Assembly: GCA_039000515.1 (NCBI GenBank)
Contig: JBCFYV010011135.1
Coordinates: 13,654,376-13,718,375, forward strand
Direction: 5' to 3'
DNA: 64,000 nt
From: Timema cristinae
Taxonomy: Eukaryota; Arthropoda; Insecta; Phasmatodea; Timematidae
How positions within the stretch are numbered: position 1 is the first letter of the stretch; each line of letters opens with the position of its first letter. Below the pieces are notes generated by a model, which saw only the letters and a list, made by a program, of their open reading frames with translations, was not told the DNA's origin and did no database searches. This document shows, one piece after another, positions 22,785 to 34,808 of this stretch. The position numbers were made by a program, and so were the translations under genes.

Positions 22785-25415
22785 ATTGAAATCAATTTTT
22801 CAAAATCAATTGAGTAAAAAATAAATTTTTCTGAATCATTTTTTCGGATCTGCAGTTTTTCGAAGGCCAACTTTTCGATCTAAAAATTCTTGGAATGAGA
22901 AGTTTTTTTAAAATGAATTTCCTTCAAATCTATTTTTCAAAATAAATGTTTCAAAAAGGAGGTATTCGAAAATAAATTTTTCGGACTATAAATTTGACGT
23001 ATAATATAATTCAAACTTTCTATGCTAGGCTTATTAATTTATTTTAAATCATTTAAAAATTATATTATGAAATAATTTACTTAGAGTTGTGCATGATCTT
23101 AACGAAAGTTAAAGTGCACTGCTTATTAAATCATTATATTACTTTAAACTGACTATACTTTTCCTAGAAAATTAGTGTAGGGTATTGAAGGTAATCCCCC
23201 CCTATAGGGGGATGACAGGATAGGTAATTCCTTTTCATGTAACCGCGTGGAGAAGAAGCTTGACACATTCCACTATCTTTAATACAAAGTGTGTTAACAT
23301 TTATATTCAGTCTAAAAGTGTTGGTATGGTGTTAGTTTGTAATGAGTGAAAAAGGAATATGTAAACTACTACTTGACGGTCATTTATATTACAAAGAAAA
23401 ACAAGTGTAAGAAAGGGTTTATTGGAAGTGGGAAAGATTTCAGAGTATAAAGTGTGGAGCGCGCGTCATAACAAAATCTGACAGCATTATTTTAAGTAAT
23501 AGAAATGAGCATAATCATTTAGGGGGCACTGCTCATGTGGATGCAAGAATCTAATGGCATATATCCGTGACATGGCAAAAACGCCTGCGATACACCAAAT
23601 TGTATCTTGGCTTCAGTCTCAAGTGGCACTAGTCAAAGTGTCGTTGAAAAACTACCCAGTGTGCCGAATATGAAACAAATAATAAGAAATATTCGAATGG
23701 GACCAACTGTTCCTAGTTTCCATCACAACGTGTTTCCTGATGAATACAAGCTAATTGTAAACGGAGAAGAGTTTCTAATATATGACTCAGGACCTCAAGA
23801 TGATCGTATACTTATATTTTCTACTCGAAGAAACTTACAGCTTCTTGGACGTTCCGAGCATTGGTATGCTGACTGCACTTTCAAGACTGTTCTGCCCCTA
23901 TTTGAGCAGATTGTATACTAATCACGGATTTGAAGCAAATAACTCCGTCCCACTTGTGTATGCACTTCTAGCGGACAAAAGACAAGGAACTTGCTCTCGT
24001 CTTTAAGAAAGGTGAAAGAACTAAAGCCAGCTTCTAACCTCCGGACCTTTATGACAGACTTTGAGATGTCAATGATAAATGCAGTGAAGGATGAGTATCC
24101 TCTTACAAATCATCATGGCTGTTTCTTAAATTTTCGCCAGTTTATTTTTCGTAAAATTCAAACATGATTTGAAACAACGCTTTGAGAACTATCCTGATTT
24201 TTCACTAAAGCTTCTCATGTTACCCACTCTGACGTTTGTTCCTACTGAAGAAGTTGTGGAGACTTTTGATTCCTTGTGCAATAGCAATGTATTGCCCCAA
24301 GAAGCACAACCTATTATAGATTATTTTGAAGATGTGTGGATTGGTCGTCCAGATTATCGTTTGGGTACCACCCTCCAATTTACGCACACCAAATTTGGAA
24401 CTGTTATATAGTGTTCTTCAGGGGCTACCCAAGACAAACAACAATAGAGAAGGATGGCACAGAGGGTTAAAACAACATATCTCTGCAAGCCATCCCAGTA
24501 TTTGGGAATTCGTCTCAACAATCAAGAGAAGCAGTCTTTCAATGAGGTGCGAATTGAGCAGTAAACCGAACCTTCTTGTCAACGTAGTAAATACCGAAAC
24601 AGCATGGAAAGGTTGAGAGGCAAATTGTTACTGGCTGGGCCCAAAATGGGAGTATGTGTGATTATTTGTGAGGTGTTTCACACAACATTGGGTACTAATA
24701 CTAGGTTTCGTTTAAAGACTAGTTTTTAATGAAATTTAATACATTAAAGATTTTTAAAAATATTTTTTGCATCCATAAAAAATATTAACATTCAAATAAA
24801 TAGCCAGTAAAAATAAAAGTAAATTTATTTCAATTTGCTAAGTTGTGTTGTATTGAAGTTTAAAAAATAATTTTATTTTGCATAGTGTTTTAAAAAGGGT
24901 TTGTGAATTCATAGATTAAAAAAAAATCATTTACAAAAAATATATTTTGAGAAAACTTGCTTTGCGATAGTTATTTTAGAGGTGTTAGTAATATTAATAA
25001 CCATTAAAATAAATAATCAATAAATATAAAAATAATAGAACACATTTAGATTAAAACATTGTTTTAATATCTTTAGAAATGTTTAAAATTTTAGTTTATA
25101 AATTTTTGAAAAAATTGTTTTACGATAGCATTTTTTGATAGTTTTTTTCAATATATGATATATTCGAAAAAATAGTTCTCGATAATCTTCTGGAAAACTC
25201 GTAGTTCGCTAAATTGATTTTCTAAAAAAAAAAAAAAAAAAAATCAATTTGCAAAATAATATGATCATTTGAAAAATTCATTTTTGATTATTTGAATGTC
25301 AACAATTGATTTTTGGTAAATTCACTTTAGGAAATTGATTTTCGAAAAATGTGATTTCGACAAATATATTGTTCAGAAAATTGATGGTTCGAATAACTTG
25401 TTTTCGAAAAATTAA
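22785..25415 (+). mobile_element. FLYWCH/MULE DNA transposon with palindrome-rich termini
   Basis: A broken transposase (23340-24620) lies between two regions crowded with variants of TTTTCGAAAA and AATTGATTTTTC (22785-23000 and 25085-25415). I read these as long, degenerate terminal inverted repeats. The outer borders and target duplication cannot be fixed by eye. Confidence 0.6.
23340..24620 (+). pseudogene. FLYWCH-MULE transposase relic
   Basis: The plus strand first shows a decayed FLYWCH zinc finger (GHLYYKEKQ, FYWK-like, KCGARVITKSDSIILSNRNE, then HNHLG). A MULE transposase core follows: NVFPDEYKLIVNG, RRNLQLLGRSEHWYADCTFK, NNSVPLVYALLADKRQGT, LRTFMTDFEMSMINAVKDEY, then a C-terminal helical part. 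In MULEs the DDE aspartates sit in motifs like WYADCTFK and FMTDFE, and both are preserved. Several frameshifts and stops break the frame (for example near 23910 and 24165), and part of the central region is missing. It is not functional as written. Confidence 0.85.
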
Positions 25416-25462
25416 CCTAGACCCGATAGAATTTTAGACTACGTGTGGGTAGTATGTCAATC

Positions 25463-25740
25463 AGGGGCGCACCCAGGATTTTGAGCTGGTGAGAGGGGGG
25501 AGGTTACATAATAATTTTCATAATTGCATCATTATATTTCAATTACTGTAATATTTGAAAATTTAATTCGAAGTAGGTGGATAAGAAAGATAGAGAATCA
25601 ACGATGACCTCTAAAAAGTGCGGGTGTACAAATTTTGATTTCAAAGGATGCAAATGGTAATATTTAAGCTAATTTGTACCAAGATTGGATCCTCGGCCTA
25701 CCCTCCTGTCACTGTGGACGCCATGGTTAACAGGTCGGTT
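25463..25740. mobile_element. Repeat with caggggcgcacccagg terminus, copy 1
   Basis: The left end caggggcgcacccaggattt is followed by a G-rich run; the right end is near gtggacgccatgg (about 25713-25725). A related copy begins at about 26387. Likely a hAT-like non-autonomous element; the superfamily is not established. Confidence 0.45.
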
Positions 25741-25750
25741 TTAACACATA

Positions 25751-26378
25751 CAGGGTGTCCAGCAACCTGGAAAACAGGGAAAGTAGATTTTATTAAATTC
25801 CTGGAAATTTTACATTTTTCTATAAAAAGCCTCATATTTTGATTCACAATAGCCAAAATAACACTTTCTTCCAGTTAATACCGATCTGGAATCACTTTCA
25901 CACCACTGTCCATTTGAGCAGACTTATATCACTTCTCAAGGTCAACAAGTGAGTTTTGTGTCTTTCCACCCTTCTGCTACTGTCTTCAGCCAAAGTTGAG
26001 TCACATGCACAAAATTGACTAGTCCTACATTTTAAGTAGAAGGAACTAAGAATGACTCTCTCTGTCCCACAACTATTTTAAACTGTTCTTGCTTGAGGCA
26101 ATCTTTTAATGGCTCAAAACAATTTTACTGAAATCTATTTTTAACTTAAAATAGTTCATTTCCCTGTAGGCGAAATTGTTTGATCCTTCTATTGAGTGAC
26201 ACAATTTCAGAATTTATATGTATCTAGAAAAAAAAACACTTATTTAATCTTTATCTTAAAAAATTATTTTCGTAATATACATAATATCGATAAATAGTGG
26301 TCTGGGAAAAAGTAAATTGGATCTGGAAAACCTGTAAAAGTCAGGGAATTTAGAAATATAGTTTGGCTGGACACCCTG
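25751..26378. mobile_element. Non-autonomous DNA transposon, perfect 6-bp duplications
   Basis: The termini are cagggtgtccagc on the left and its reverse complement (gctggacaccctg) on the right. Inner TIR bases are also related (cctggaaaa / ttttccag). The duplication cacata occurs at 25745-25750 and 26379-26384. A 6-bp duplication with this length fits the IS3EU superfamily best, but no transposase is present. It lies inside or between copies of the repeat starting caggggcgcacccaggattt. Confidence 0.85.
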
Positions 26379-26386
26379 CACATACC

Positions 26387-26790
26387 TCTTCACACCCAGG
26401 ATTTGCAGTTGGTGGGGGTGGGGGTATATAATAGTATCTCAACTGCCCCTTCCCCTCTTCCTGATACAATAGTGTTTACATAATTGCTCTAAATAATAAT
26501 TTCAATTATTGTACCCAGTTCAAAACTCTATGTACAAAGAGTAAAGACCATTTCTAGAAAATATTATGGTATCACAGGTCCAGTTTTAATCTAAGTGCAA
26601 TTGACAGTAAAATTAAAAATAACAAAAAAGTATTCCTTTGGAAAGCCCTAATTTCTGCACAAAATTATTTGTTTTATATTAAATGTAATTAAACAAAATA
26701 TAAATGATTAACAGAACATAGGGCCAATAATATTTTTGTAATATTCTTAATTTTCTCGGGGAGGGCCTTCAACCCCCCAGTGGGTGGTCC
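26387..26790. mobile_element. Repeat with cacccaggattt terminus, copy 2
   Basis: It starts like copy 1 (cacccaggatttgcagttgg, then a G-rich run, then tttacataattgctc) and ends near gtgggtggtcctg. Similar 8-bp words (atgtcaat before copy 1, gtgtcaat after 26786) could be a duplication spanning both copies. Confidence 0.4.
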
Positions 26791-26799
26791 TGGTGTCAA

Positions 26800-27679
26800 T
26801 GTGTAAAGTAGTAATGTCAAACTTTATAATAATCATCAAAAGTTATAAGCAACTCATATGAAATCTATAAACTCTGCCAACATCCATTTATTATTGATTA
26901 GCAGAAGTACTAGACGTTTGCTTTAAACAGACAGTACAAAAAACCTTTATTGTATTTATTCTGACTCAGCTTTTATTAATTAAAAAAAAATAGTCAAAAA
27001 TTTAAAATTCCAGCTTTGAGGTGCACATTGGCTACTAATTTTTAAATATAAGTCCTCTGCTTGTGATAAATACAGTGCCACACTCATGATAAAATCTTCA
27101 TTTTATTAATATAGATTGGCTATAGCTGTTAAATCTTTGTGCTTACCTCAATTCGTGGGAAATTTACCTACAATAATTCCCGTTCACACAAATATTCTGT
27201 AATGTACGTTAACATGATAAATTATGATTTAAAAAAAAAGCCCTTTGGTTTGTTTAGTTTTCGGGGTTTTCCTTATTCTTGGATTCAAAAATAATACTTT
27301 CAAGTAAAATTAACAAATGCAAGCTATCTCAGCTACATTAAGATTCAGATATGAATAAACGGTTTTTATGGTAACAAAATGGACTAAAACAATATTTTCG
27401 ATATTCATAAGTCAAGTCATTAGACCTGCAGCTGTCACTTTTCATATCGATAAAATGATATTAATAAAATCAAATCAATGTTTGACCACATTAAAGTGCG
27501 TTTGTATTTTGGAAAAGTTTCTTCTAATACTATTAATAAGTAACAATATTTAAACTCCACCAACTGATGACTGACAATGCAGTCTAAGTTTGAATCTGGG
27601 TCGGATGCTTTCAGGAGTGGTTTTCTACTTTTCTTATGTGCATTACATATAGTTGCCATCCGAGCTAATGGAGTAGGTA
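26800..27679. other. AT-rich sequence, nothing recognised
   Basis: Only short chance ORFs. No SINE body, LINE motif or inverted termini seen. Confidence 0.45.
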
Positions 27680-27905
27680 TAATAATAATAATATTTAGCA
27701 CCGCGTCTTACTACCCGTTTGGGTTATACGCTTTAAGTACTATTTACGTTAATGGATTAGGAATTGTGAAGGTTGAATTAGAGGTAGTGAACCCACATTT
27801 GCGTGGAGGGAGAGTGGAAAACCATTTAGGAAAAACCACCCCCACTTCACCCGACCGAGATTCGAACCTCGATCTCCCCGTCCTCGGCGGTCGAGCTCAA
27901 TTTGA
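27680..27905 (-). mobile_element. SINE-A, head truncated
   Basis: The shared tail begins with an ATA/AAT run at 27681 and the body is well preserved. The copy ends within the head at the tcgagctcaa motif, so the A-box part is missing. Confidence 0.82.
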
Positions 27906-28299
27906 ATAGAGGCTGAATGTTGAGACATTCTCCACTCCATAGACCGGGCTATTCAATTGGATATCCAAGTGAGCCACTCATTTAATTCAATTTGGCAGTA
28001 ATTTGGAACATTATTAGATTATACTTTTGTAGTTTAAATTGGGGGTCGGGGGGCATTAGGAGGTAGGGAAACATAATTTTATATTATATATAATATTGAT
28101 ATATTTCATTTGGGAAATTAAAAATATGTAAAAGTTAGAATAGAACTAAGTCTTAGTATATATGAAAAAGTATATCATGTCATAATCATTTAAACATTAA
28201 TAATCATTAGAATACAAACCATTAATGGGGAAAATACAAAAAGACTAATTGCAAGTAAAGCACTCCACTATTACTATAAATAACGCACGATCAATAATC

Positions 28300-28650
28300 C
28301 AGGCAAATATAACTGGCGAGACATCGGCCGCTGTTGGATGGAGGGGAGAAGAGGTGTGAATCACTCTCGGCCACCAGCATTGTTCAAGGTCAAAAGCAAG
28401 AATATGTTATATAGCTCAGCCGTTATGTGATGGCACTTGAGGGAGAGTGACCGGGGGTAGAGTGGGGGATGCATGTCAATGGAGGGTAAGCTCGCACTCT
28501 CTTGTAAACACACAAGAACCGAGTAACACTGGGCTAGCAGCTTCTCCCATCACTGATAAGAGACTGAAGATCTCTCTGGCTGTTCAAGGTCAGGCGTCTT
28601 TAAATTCCGTCTTAACTATACAACACAGCTCCAGTATATATTGGTTGGAT
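28300..28650. other. GC-richer block, unclassified
   Basis: Locally GC-rich sequence (ggcgagacatcggccgctgt; ggtaagctcgcactctcttg) with an 86-residue chance-level ORF. No TIR, LTR or SINE pattern identified. Confidence 0.3.
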
Positions 28651-29149
28651 TTTAAATCCGTAGAGCTTGGCCATTCGTGCTTCCACATTTTTATATTATT
28701 AGAGTAGGAAAGAGGAAATTAAAGTTTAAAGGATATTTTCCTACATTTGCATGAAGGGAGGGTGAACAAACATTTAGGAAAAAACTTTTTTAGAAATTTG
28801 ACTGAAATTTAAACTACAGTATTTCAGTTTTATGTATGAGTGATATGTTAGATTATGCAAACATTGATGTAAATTTAATTTTTTAATGCTCAATAAGGGT
28901 AAAATATGTTAATACTATTTTATTACTATTCAAGGATTGGGACATTTTGTAATCATCTTAAGATATTTTGTTGTTAATCTGAACATGAAAGATGTTACAT
29001 GAATTACCACAATGGCGAATAAACTACTATTTTAATTTCAGTACAGCAATTTAGCAATATTTTTAAATTAGTGAAGCCAAGATATTAAAATAATTACACA
29101 GTGTAAACGAGCTATATTTGCAATTAAATGAATGATTTTTTTTTGTTGA

Positions 29150-29370
29150 GAATGGCTTATTACATATAGAGGCTGTATGCTTATTTACTAATTATGCTAA
29201 TTAATGTGTTAGGAACGGGAAGGTTGACTGTTAGAAACAGTGTACCTGCATTTGTGGAGAGGGAATGGAATGAAATTAAGAAAGAAAAAAAAACCAATAC
29301 ACCCGACCAGGATTCAAACCCTGATATAATTGACAATCTTGTCTACTGTGAGATAAACACCTTAAGAGTA
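29150..29370 (-). mobile_element. SINE-C, diverged
   Basis: Body and B-box region (acccgaccaggattcaaacc) are visible; the tail and the distal head are decayed. Confidence 0.6.
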
Positions 29371-29449
29371 ATTTCTAGTCATTTGGGATTTTTAGGACAT
29401 ATGTTCTTGGTTTATATCCATTTAGGGATATTTTAAGGAACTTTATACT

Positions 29450-30920
29450 GAATAAGTATATTTTTAAGGAGAAAGGAAAGTAGTAAAGGAGTGTAAAGAG
29501 CAAATAAGATTAAAAGAAAGTGAAACACGGAGTACAAGGAGAGACCTATGACATTAAGAATGAATGTGGTGAGATGATCTGGGATGAAAACAGTATAAGA
29601 GATCGATGGTGGGAGTATTTTGAGCAATTTTAATTCTATTGCAAAAATGTGGACACTAACGGAAAGAAGGAAAAGTGTTAAGATGAGTGGAAGAATTAAC
29701 AGGCTGAGGTGTTAAAAGCTTTGAAAGTGTTAAAGAATGGCTAAGGTACGGGAGTAGATGGGATCACGAGTGAATTGCTTACTGTGGGGCCATGGTACTG
29801 CTTGCTAGTTTGTTATTCAAAATATGTGCTAGGATTTAGAATGTCCCTAATGACTGGAAGAATGCCGTCAATTGCTCCTCCATACAAAGGCAGAAAGAGG
29901 GCTAGAATTATAGGGCAAATAGTTTGTTGAGTATTCTAGACAAAGTTTTTGGGAGTGTCTTAATTGAGAGGATGTGTAAAAAAACTGCGGACAAGATCTG
30001 GGGTGTGTAATATGGTTTCATGTCAGGTAGAGGTTGCATGGACCAGATATTTGCATTACATTCTTTGATCTGAAGATAGGGTGAATAGGAGTATATTATG
30101 GAATGCTCTTTAAGTTTATGAAGGAATGGTTAGTAAATGCAATTATAGCGATGTAAGATAGAAGTAAAGCATGCATTAGACAAGGTTGTGTTATGTCCAC
30201 ATCTTTGTTTAATGTTTTCATGGATAAGTGTATGAGGGATGCTTGTGTGAGCGCAGATGGTGTAAAAATAGACTGAATTGCAGAATGTATTAAATTGTTT
30301 GAATGTGGCGACAAGACAGAATGGATTTTCCTATAAATATCTTCAAAACTAAGGTGATAGTTTTTGATAAGAATAAATCAGGAAATGATTGTCAGCTTAG
30401 TGTAAATTGTTGGCTGTGAAGCATGGGTTGGTCAGGAGAAACACAAGAGCAAGGTGAATGCGGTTGGAATGAGAGATCTAAGAAATGTATATGGAGAAAC
30501 TCATATGGACAGAGTCAGTAATGAATGGGTGCTGAAGGAGTGCGGTTTGAAAGAGAATCCAATATATGTAAATGTGAAAGAAGTGTCTTACGTTGTTTTG
30601 GAAATGTTGAGAGGTTGAGTGTGGATCGAGTGACAAAGCAAATATATGAAGGTAGAGTGTGTGGATCAAAATAAGAGAGTAGGCCATGTAAGATATAGCT
30701 AAATGTGTTAGACGAATTTGTGAAAAAGAGAAACACCAAAAGTTTTAAGAATAAAACAACATGTACAACTCGATGTATGAATGTTTTTGAAGTGAAGGGA
30801 GTGTGCAAGGATAGGGAGGTGTGGAGAAAAATAGTGAAGCTTGATTAAGTATGAATATTTTTTTAGCTATATTCACTGTTTCTTGCCTACCCCATAAGGG
30901 AACGGTGTGATTAGTATATG
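29450..30920 (+). mobile_element. LINE-2 relic with 3' end
   Basis: Broken frames give TGVDGITSELL, VPNDWKNAVIAPPYKGRKRA, SLLSILDKVFGSVLIERM, GFMSGRGCMDQIFAL and RQGCVMSTSLFNVFMD, the reverse transcriptase order of a non-LTR element. These are followed by a C-terminal region (LRCFGHVERLSVDRVTKQI; VCKDREVWRKIVK) and a 3' UTR, cctaccccataagggaacgg. Multiple stops and frameshifts. The same 3' UTR appears at 21545. Confidence 0.85.
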
Positions 30921-32757
30921 TATTTATACTTTAGATATTTTAGAGATTCAAAATACTCGGAACAATTTTTTTTTTTCAGCACAGACTTGTCAGTTTGAGA
31001 ATATTATTCAGGCAATGAACTTTGGATCCTCTTTACTTGTCTGGAGGGGTTACGTTGGAAGGTGGTAGCTATTACTTCAGAAGAATATATTTGTAAATCA
31101 TAGTTATAATTAGCAGAATGCAAGAGTCTAGTTTTTAAAGAATTTTCATTGCTTTTTTTTAGTTTTTATTTGTAAATTGTGTTTTAATTTATTTGTATGG
31201 ATTCATTACGAGTGTTTGTTTAAACATTTAGTTTTTTTTTTAATTTGAGTAATTAAAAAAAATATTTAGATCATTTTTTGATTATTTTTAGCTCATCAAA
31301 ATATGTGCCCTGCTAATTATGAAGAGTACAAAACATATAGTGCATACATTTTCAATTAAATGTAGTGATTGGGATATTACTAAACTAATTTCGTCCTCTT
31401 CTAAAAGTTGTTCTAACAACCTCTTTGCTCCAGTAGACAAGATCACTGTAAATACTTCACGCAAAGGTTCACTTAAAATAACAAAATTCTTTTTAGATTC
31501 CAAATCTGACATTTTATTAAACCCTTGAATCTCTAAAATCCTTAAGGACTTAAGGACTCAATAATGTGTAAGGTTTCTAAAGAACAGGAGATATAAAATA
31601 AAAAGTAGCCACAAGTATAACCGACCATTTGTATATTTGGCTTTATTCCTTTTAAACAAAATACCATTAGAATATTCTTACAAATGAGCTTAGTGTTTTT
31701 GTTACATTTCAAACTCACACCGATACACAACCAAATTACACAATTCACAACACAAGAAATTACCTTTTCTGATTTATCATATTCACCATAAAACTTCATT
31801 AATGAAAGCATGTATGGTTAGAGAAAACAAAATACTTTTTTTAGTTTAAAAAAATAGATTGGCGGCACCAGTTTAATTAACAATAATAAATAAATTTAAG
31901 ATTCACATTTACTTAGTGATAGTAGGATTCAACGACTCTTAATTATCGGGAAAAAGAGTGGAAGGAAAGGGGGGGGGGGGGGGGGCGATATAACTAATTT
32001 TTACTTTAAATTAGAAAATAAAAATTATTTTGTACCCACTGAAGAATAACGCTAATAATAATTATAATAATGGAATTAATTCTAAGTAATTTAAAAACGT
32101 TAATTTAATCATAGAGTATCCCACTTGAACAAAATATTAGATGTGGGGGAGGGGGTAAGAGGTAGGGGATATGGTCTCTCTTACCCCCACAAACATCGTT
32201 AATGTTGGTGATTTTATAATATTTATGATACTTCAATTATGCATTTTAATTCACAATAGGTACCTTAAGAAAAGGACTGAGGATAGATAAAAATAAAAAT
32301 ATGTAGCAATAATTAGAAAAATATATTATAGTATTTGTAGAAAATAGTGCACAATAAAAAAAAAAGTAAAAGATTTAAATCGGCCGATTGTGCGATTGAC
32401 TGCAATTCCTGGGGAGTCTAGTGTAAAAACCTGGGCAATACCTAAATTAATCTAGACTTTGTGATTTCCATCTATAATCAGGTACTAAGATATTACATAC
32501 AGACCAATTTTCATAGGAAGAGCCTTATAGTTGGTATTACCTATGAAAAGTCACCGCTGCATATCATATGACTTGATGTATGAACACAGTAATTTTTTAG
32601 CTCTAAGATAAGGGCCTTCCTCTGAAAATTGGATTATACAATTCCTGGCCTTAGGTCTAGCCTCTTGCTGTTGTAGGTTGAGTAAGTTTTTAAGTTAAAA
32701 TGAAAAGGACCAGAGAAACTTTTCCACATTGGTAGGATTGTGTTCATTTTTATATTT
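30921..32757. other. AT-rich interval with one unexplained ORF
   Basis: Apart from the minus-strand ORF at 31288-31512 and a poly-G tract near 31971-31985, nothing was recognised. Confidence 0.4.
31288..31512 (-). CDS. Unrecognised ORF, possible exon
   Basis: A minus-strand ORF starts MSDLESKKNFVILSEPLREV and continues through a charged, helix-like stretch (GAKRLLEQLLEEDEISLVIS). A donor-like AAT|GTATGC occurs after HLIEN near 31345, so a coding exon of about 55 residues is possible. The amino-acid composition looks more coding-like than neighbouring chance ORFs, but no family is recognised and no partner exon was found. It could equally be a transposon relic or chance. Confidence 0.2.
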   Translation of the reverse strand: MSDLESKKNFVILSEPLREVFTVILSTGAKRLLEQLLEEDEISLVISQSLHLIENVCTICFVLFIISRAHILMS

Positions 32758-32921
32758 TATCACCGCATCTTACTACTTGTTCAAGTTATACATATATAAG
32801 ATAATTACTATAATGGAGTAGGGATGAGTAAGGAAGCATTCTAGAGGTAATATACCTGCATTAGCGTGGAAAGAGAGTGAGAAACCATTGAGGAAAACCA
32901 CCCTGAGTAGACCCCTTAGAC
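32758..32921 (-). mobile_element. SINE-C, left part (split by hAT)
   Basis: Tail and body of a SINE-C. Its head remnant continues at 33643-33680 (ctttagatcatttgg), on the other side of the hAT-type element at 32922-33642. Some sequence between body and head is missing. Confidence 0.68.
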
Positions 32922-33642
32922 CAGTGGTTCCCAAACTGGATTTTGCAAAAGGGTGTAAGGGTTTCTTTGAGGCGATTATGCGTATTGGGGATAAAACATT
33001 ATTAATGCTCCTAAATGATTATGCTAAGCATTCATAAACATCTATCTGACATACAGTTTAACTGTGAAAAGAAAATTAAACGACTCTCTAACATTATTAA
33101 AATCTAAAATATGTATTAAAAATGGATATATAACATAAATGTAAGAAATAAATACATTTTGTTTTAGACTTAATTATAACATAATTCGATAATACTAGTC
33201 AGTATGTCTCTACTGAGCTAAAGGTCTCAGATTTGATTCCTGGCATGGCCAAAAAATCTCTCATTGTTAAAATGTGGGTGTACCCTTTCACATTGATAAA
33301 TTAACGAGCAGGGGCTGGATGTCGTACTTGTCTTAGTCTTAAGTTAGATTATAAGGTATATGAAGATAAGACAGGGTTAGCAAGCCGGTAGTGGAAAATA
33401 TATGGCTTGAATAAAAAAAATGGACCCAGACTGCAGACTGCAAACAGAGATGGATGTAAAAAAAAACACTTTATTTATAATATGAGCTTACAACTCAAAT
33501 ATATACTTTTTATTCAATGCTCCAAAACTGGTATTATAGTTGTATAAGGAAATGGGATGAGGCATGAACATAAAAGAGGTTCTTCAGTAGGTTTAATAGC
33601 TTTTATAGGGTGTAGTGGGATAAAATAGTATGAGAACCACTG
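32922..33642. mobile_element. hAT-type DNA transposon with nested SINE-D
   Basis: The left terminus is cagtggttcccaaactgg; the right terminus, reverse-complemented, is cagtggttctcatac. Eight-base flanks ccttagac (32914-32921) and ctttagat (33643-33650) match at 6 of 8 positions, as expected of an old hAT duplication. No transposase remains. SINE-D sits inside and SINE-C sequence lies on both sides, giving a three-layer insertion order. Confidence 0.78.
33190..33460 (+). mobile_element. SINE-D nested inside hAT-type element
   Basis: The tRNA-like head (tctactgagctaaaggtctc, B box gatttgattcc), the body ending aagacagggttagcaagccg and the tail actgcaaacagagatggatg lie within the element at 32922-33642. 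Confidence 0.75.
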
Positions 33643-33939
33643 CTTTAGATCATTTGGATACTGAAATGGTTCTTCATTTTTATGTATATTACGTAAGTTA
33701 TTAAATAAAATATAAACCAATAATAAATGTTTAAGATGGAGGATAAGGGAATGCAGCTAAAGGATGCTTAAAGTAAAGTTTAGTTAAATTTTCTACTCAT
33801 AGTAGGCCCAACAGTTTTTGAATATCTCTTACCAGAATCACAACATATTACATAGGCTTTTATATTAAAAGTTAAAGTCATAGTAAAATAACATAATCCT
33901 TAAGAAACATGTTCAGAAACTGTTGGGATTACTTTATAA

Positions 33940-34210
33940 ATCCATGACTGTTTCTAACCTGTGGTAGTTTTTTTTATTAAAGTCATATATTTTCCACTAC
34001 CAGATTGCTAGGCCTGTCGTAGCTTCATTTACCTTATAATCTAACTTTAAACTGGGATATTCACAACATCCAGTCCCTGACTGTTAATTTATCAATGTGA
34101 AAGGGTACACCCAGATTTTCATCAATGATAAATTTTCATCCATACCGGGAATATAAGCCGGGACCCTTAACTCAGTAGGTAGACACATTACCGACTGAGA
34201 TAAGGTGTTG
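33940..34210 (-). mobile_element. SINE-D
   Basis: A reverse-oriented full copy from tail (catgactgtttctaacctgt) to head (cttaactcagtaggtagaca). Confidence 0.78.
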
Positions 34211-34451
34211 GGCTGTTGAGAGTACCATGCGCATAAAATTTAACCCAAATATGGTATCTACAGAACCAATATTTGCTTTATTTTGACAAAACAAATAAAT
34301 CTTTTTGCCATAGTAACTGAAAAAATATGTAATTTTTTTTCCCTCTTCCATCATAAACTAAACACTTTTGACTGTATAATATGAATCTGTAATAAGTTAA
34401 ATATAAACTTAAGGGTTGTTATATTTGTACTATAATTATATTGGTACCTCC

Positions 34452-34700
34452 CTTGGTGACCACATGGTCTAAGGTGTAACTCTCACAATAGACTAGACTG
34501 CCAATGACAGAGAGATCAGTATTCAAATCTCAGTCTGGTGTACTGAAGGTAGTTTTTCCATAATGGTTTTCCACCATCCCTCCATGAGAATGTGGGTACA
34601 CTTCTCATAATTCAATCCTCCGCATCCCTAATAGAATGGCATAATTATTATATAGGTGTATAACCCAAATGGGTAGTAAGACAGGGTGCTAAATAAAAAA
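34452..34700 (+). mobile_element. SINE-C
   Basis: The head accacatggtctaaggtgta, B-box region tattcaaatctcagtc, body and tail gtagtaagacagggtgctaa are all in order. Confidence 0.8.
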
Positions 34701-34808
34701 TAAATATATATTTAAGCACATAAGTTAAAAGTAGATATCAACCAACATACAGTGCGGTCTGATTCTTCTTTTTGTAAACATTGTCAAAACACACAATTTG
34801 GGATTGTA

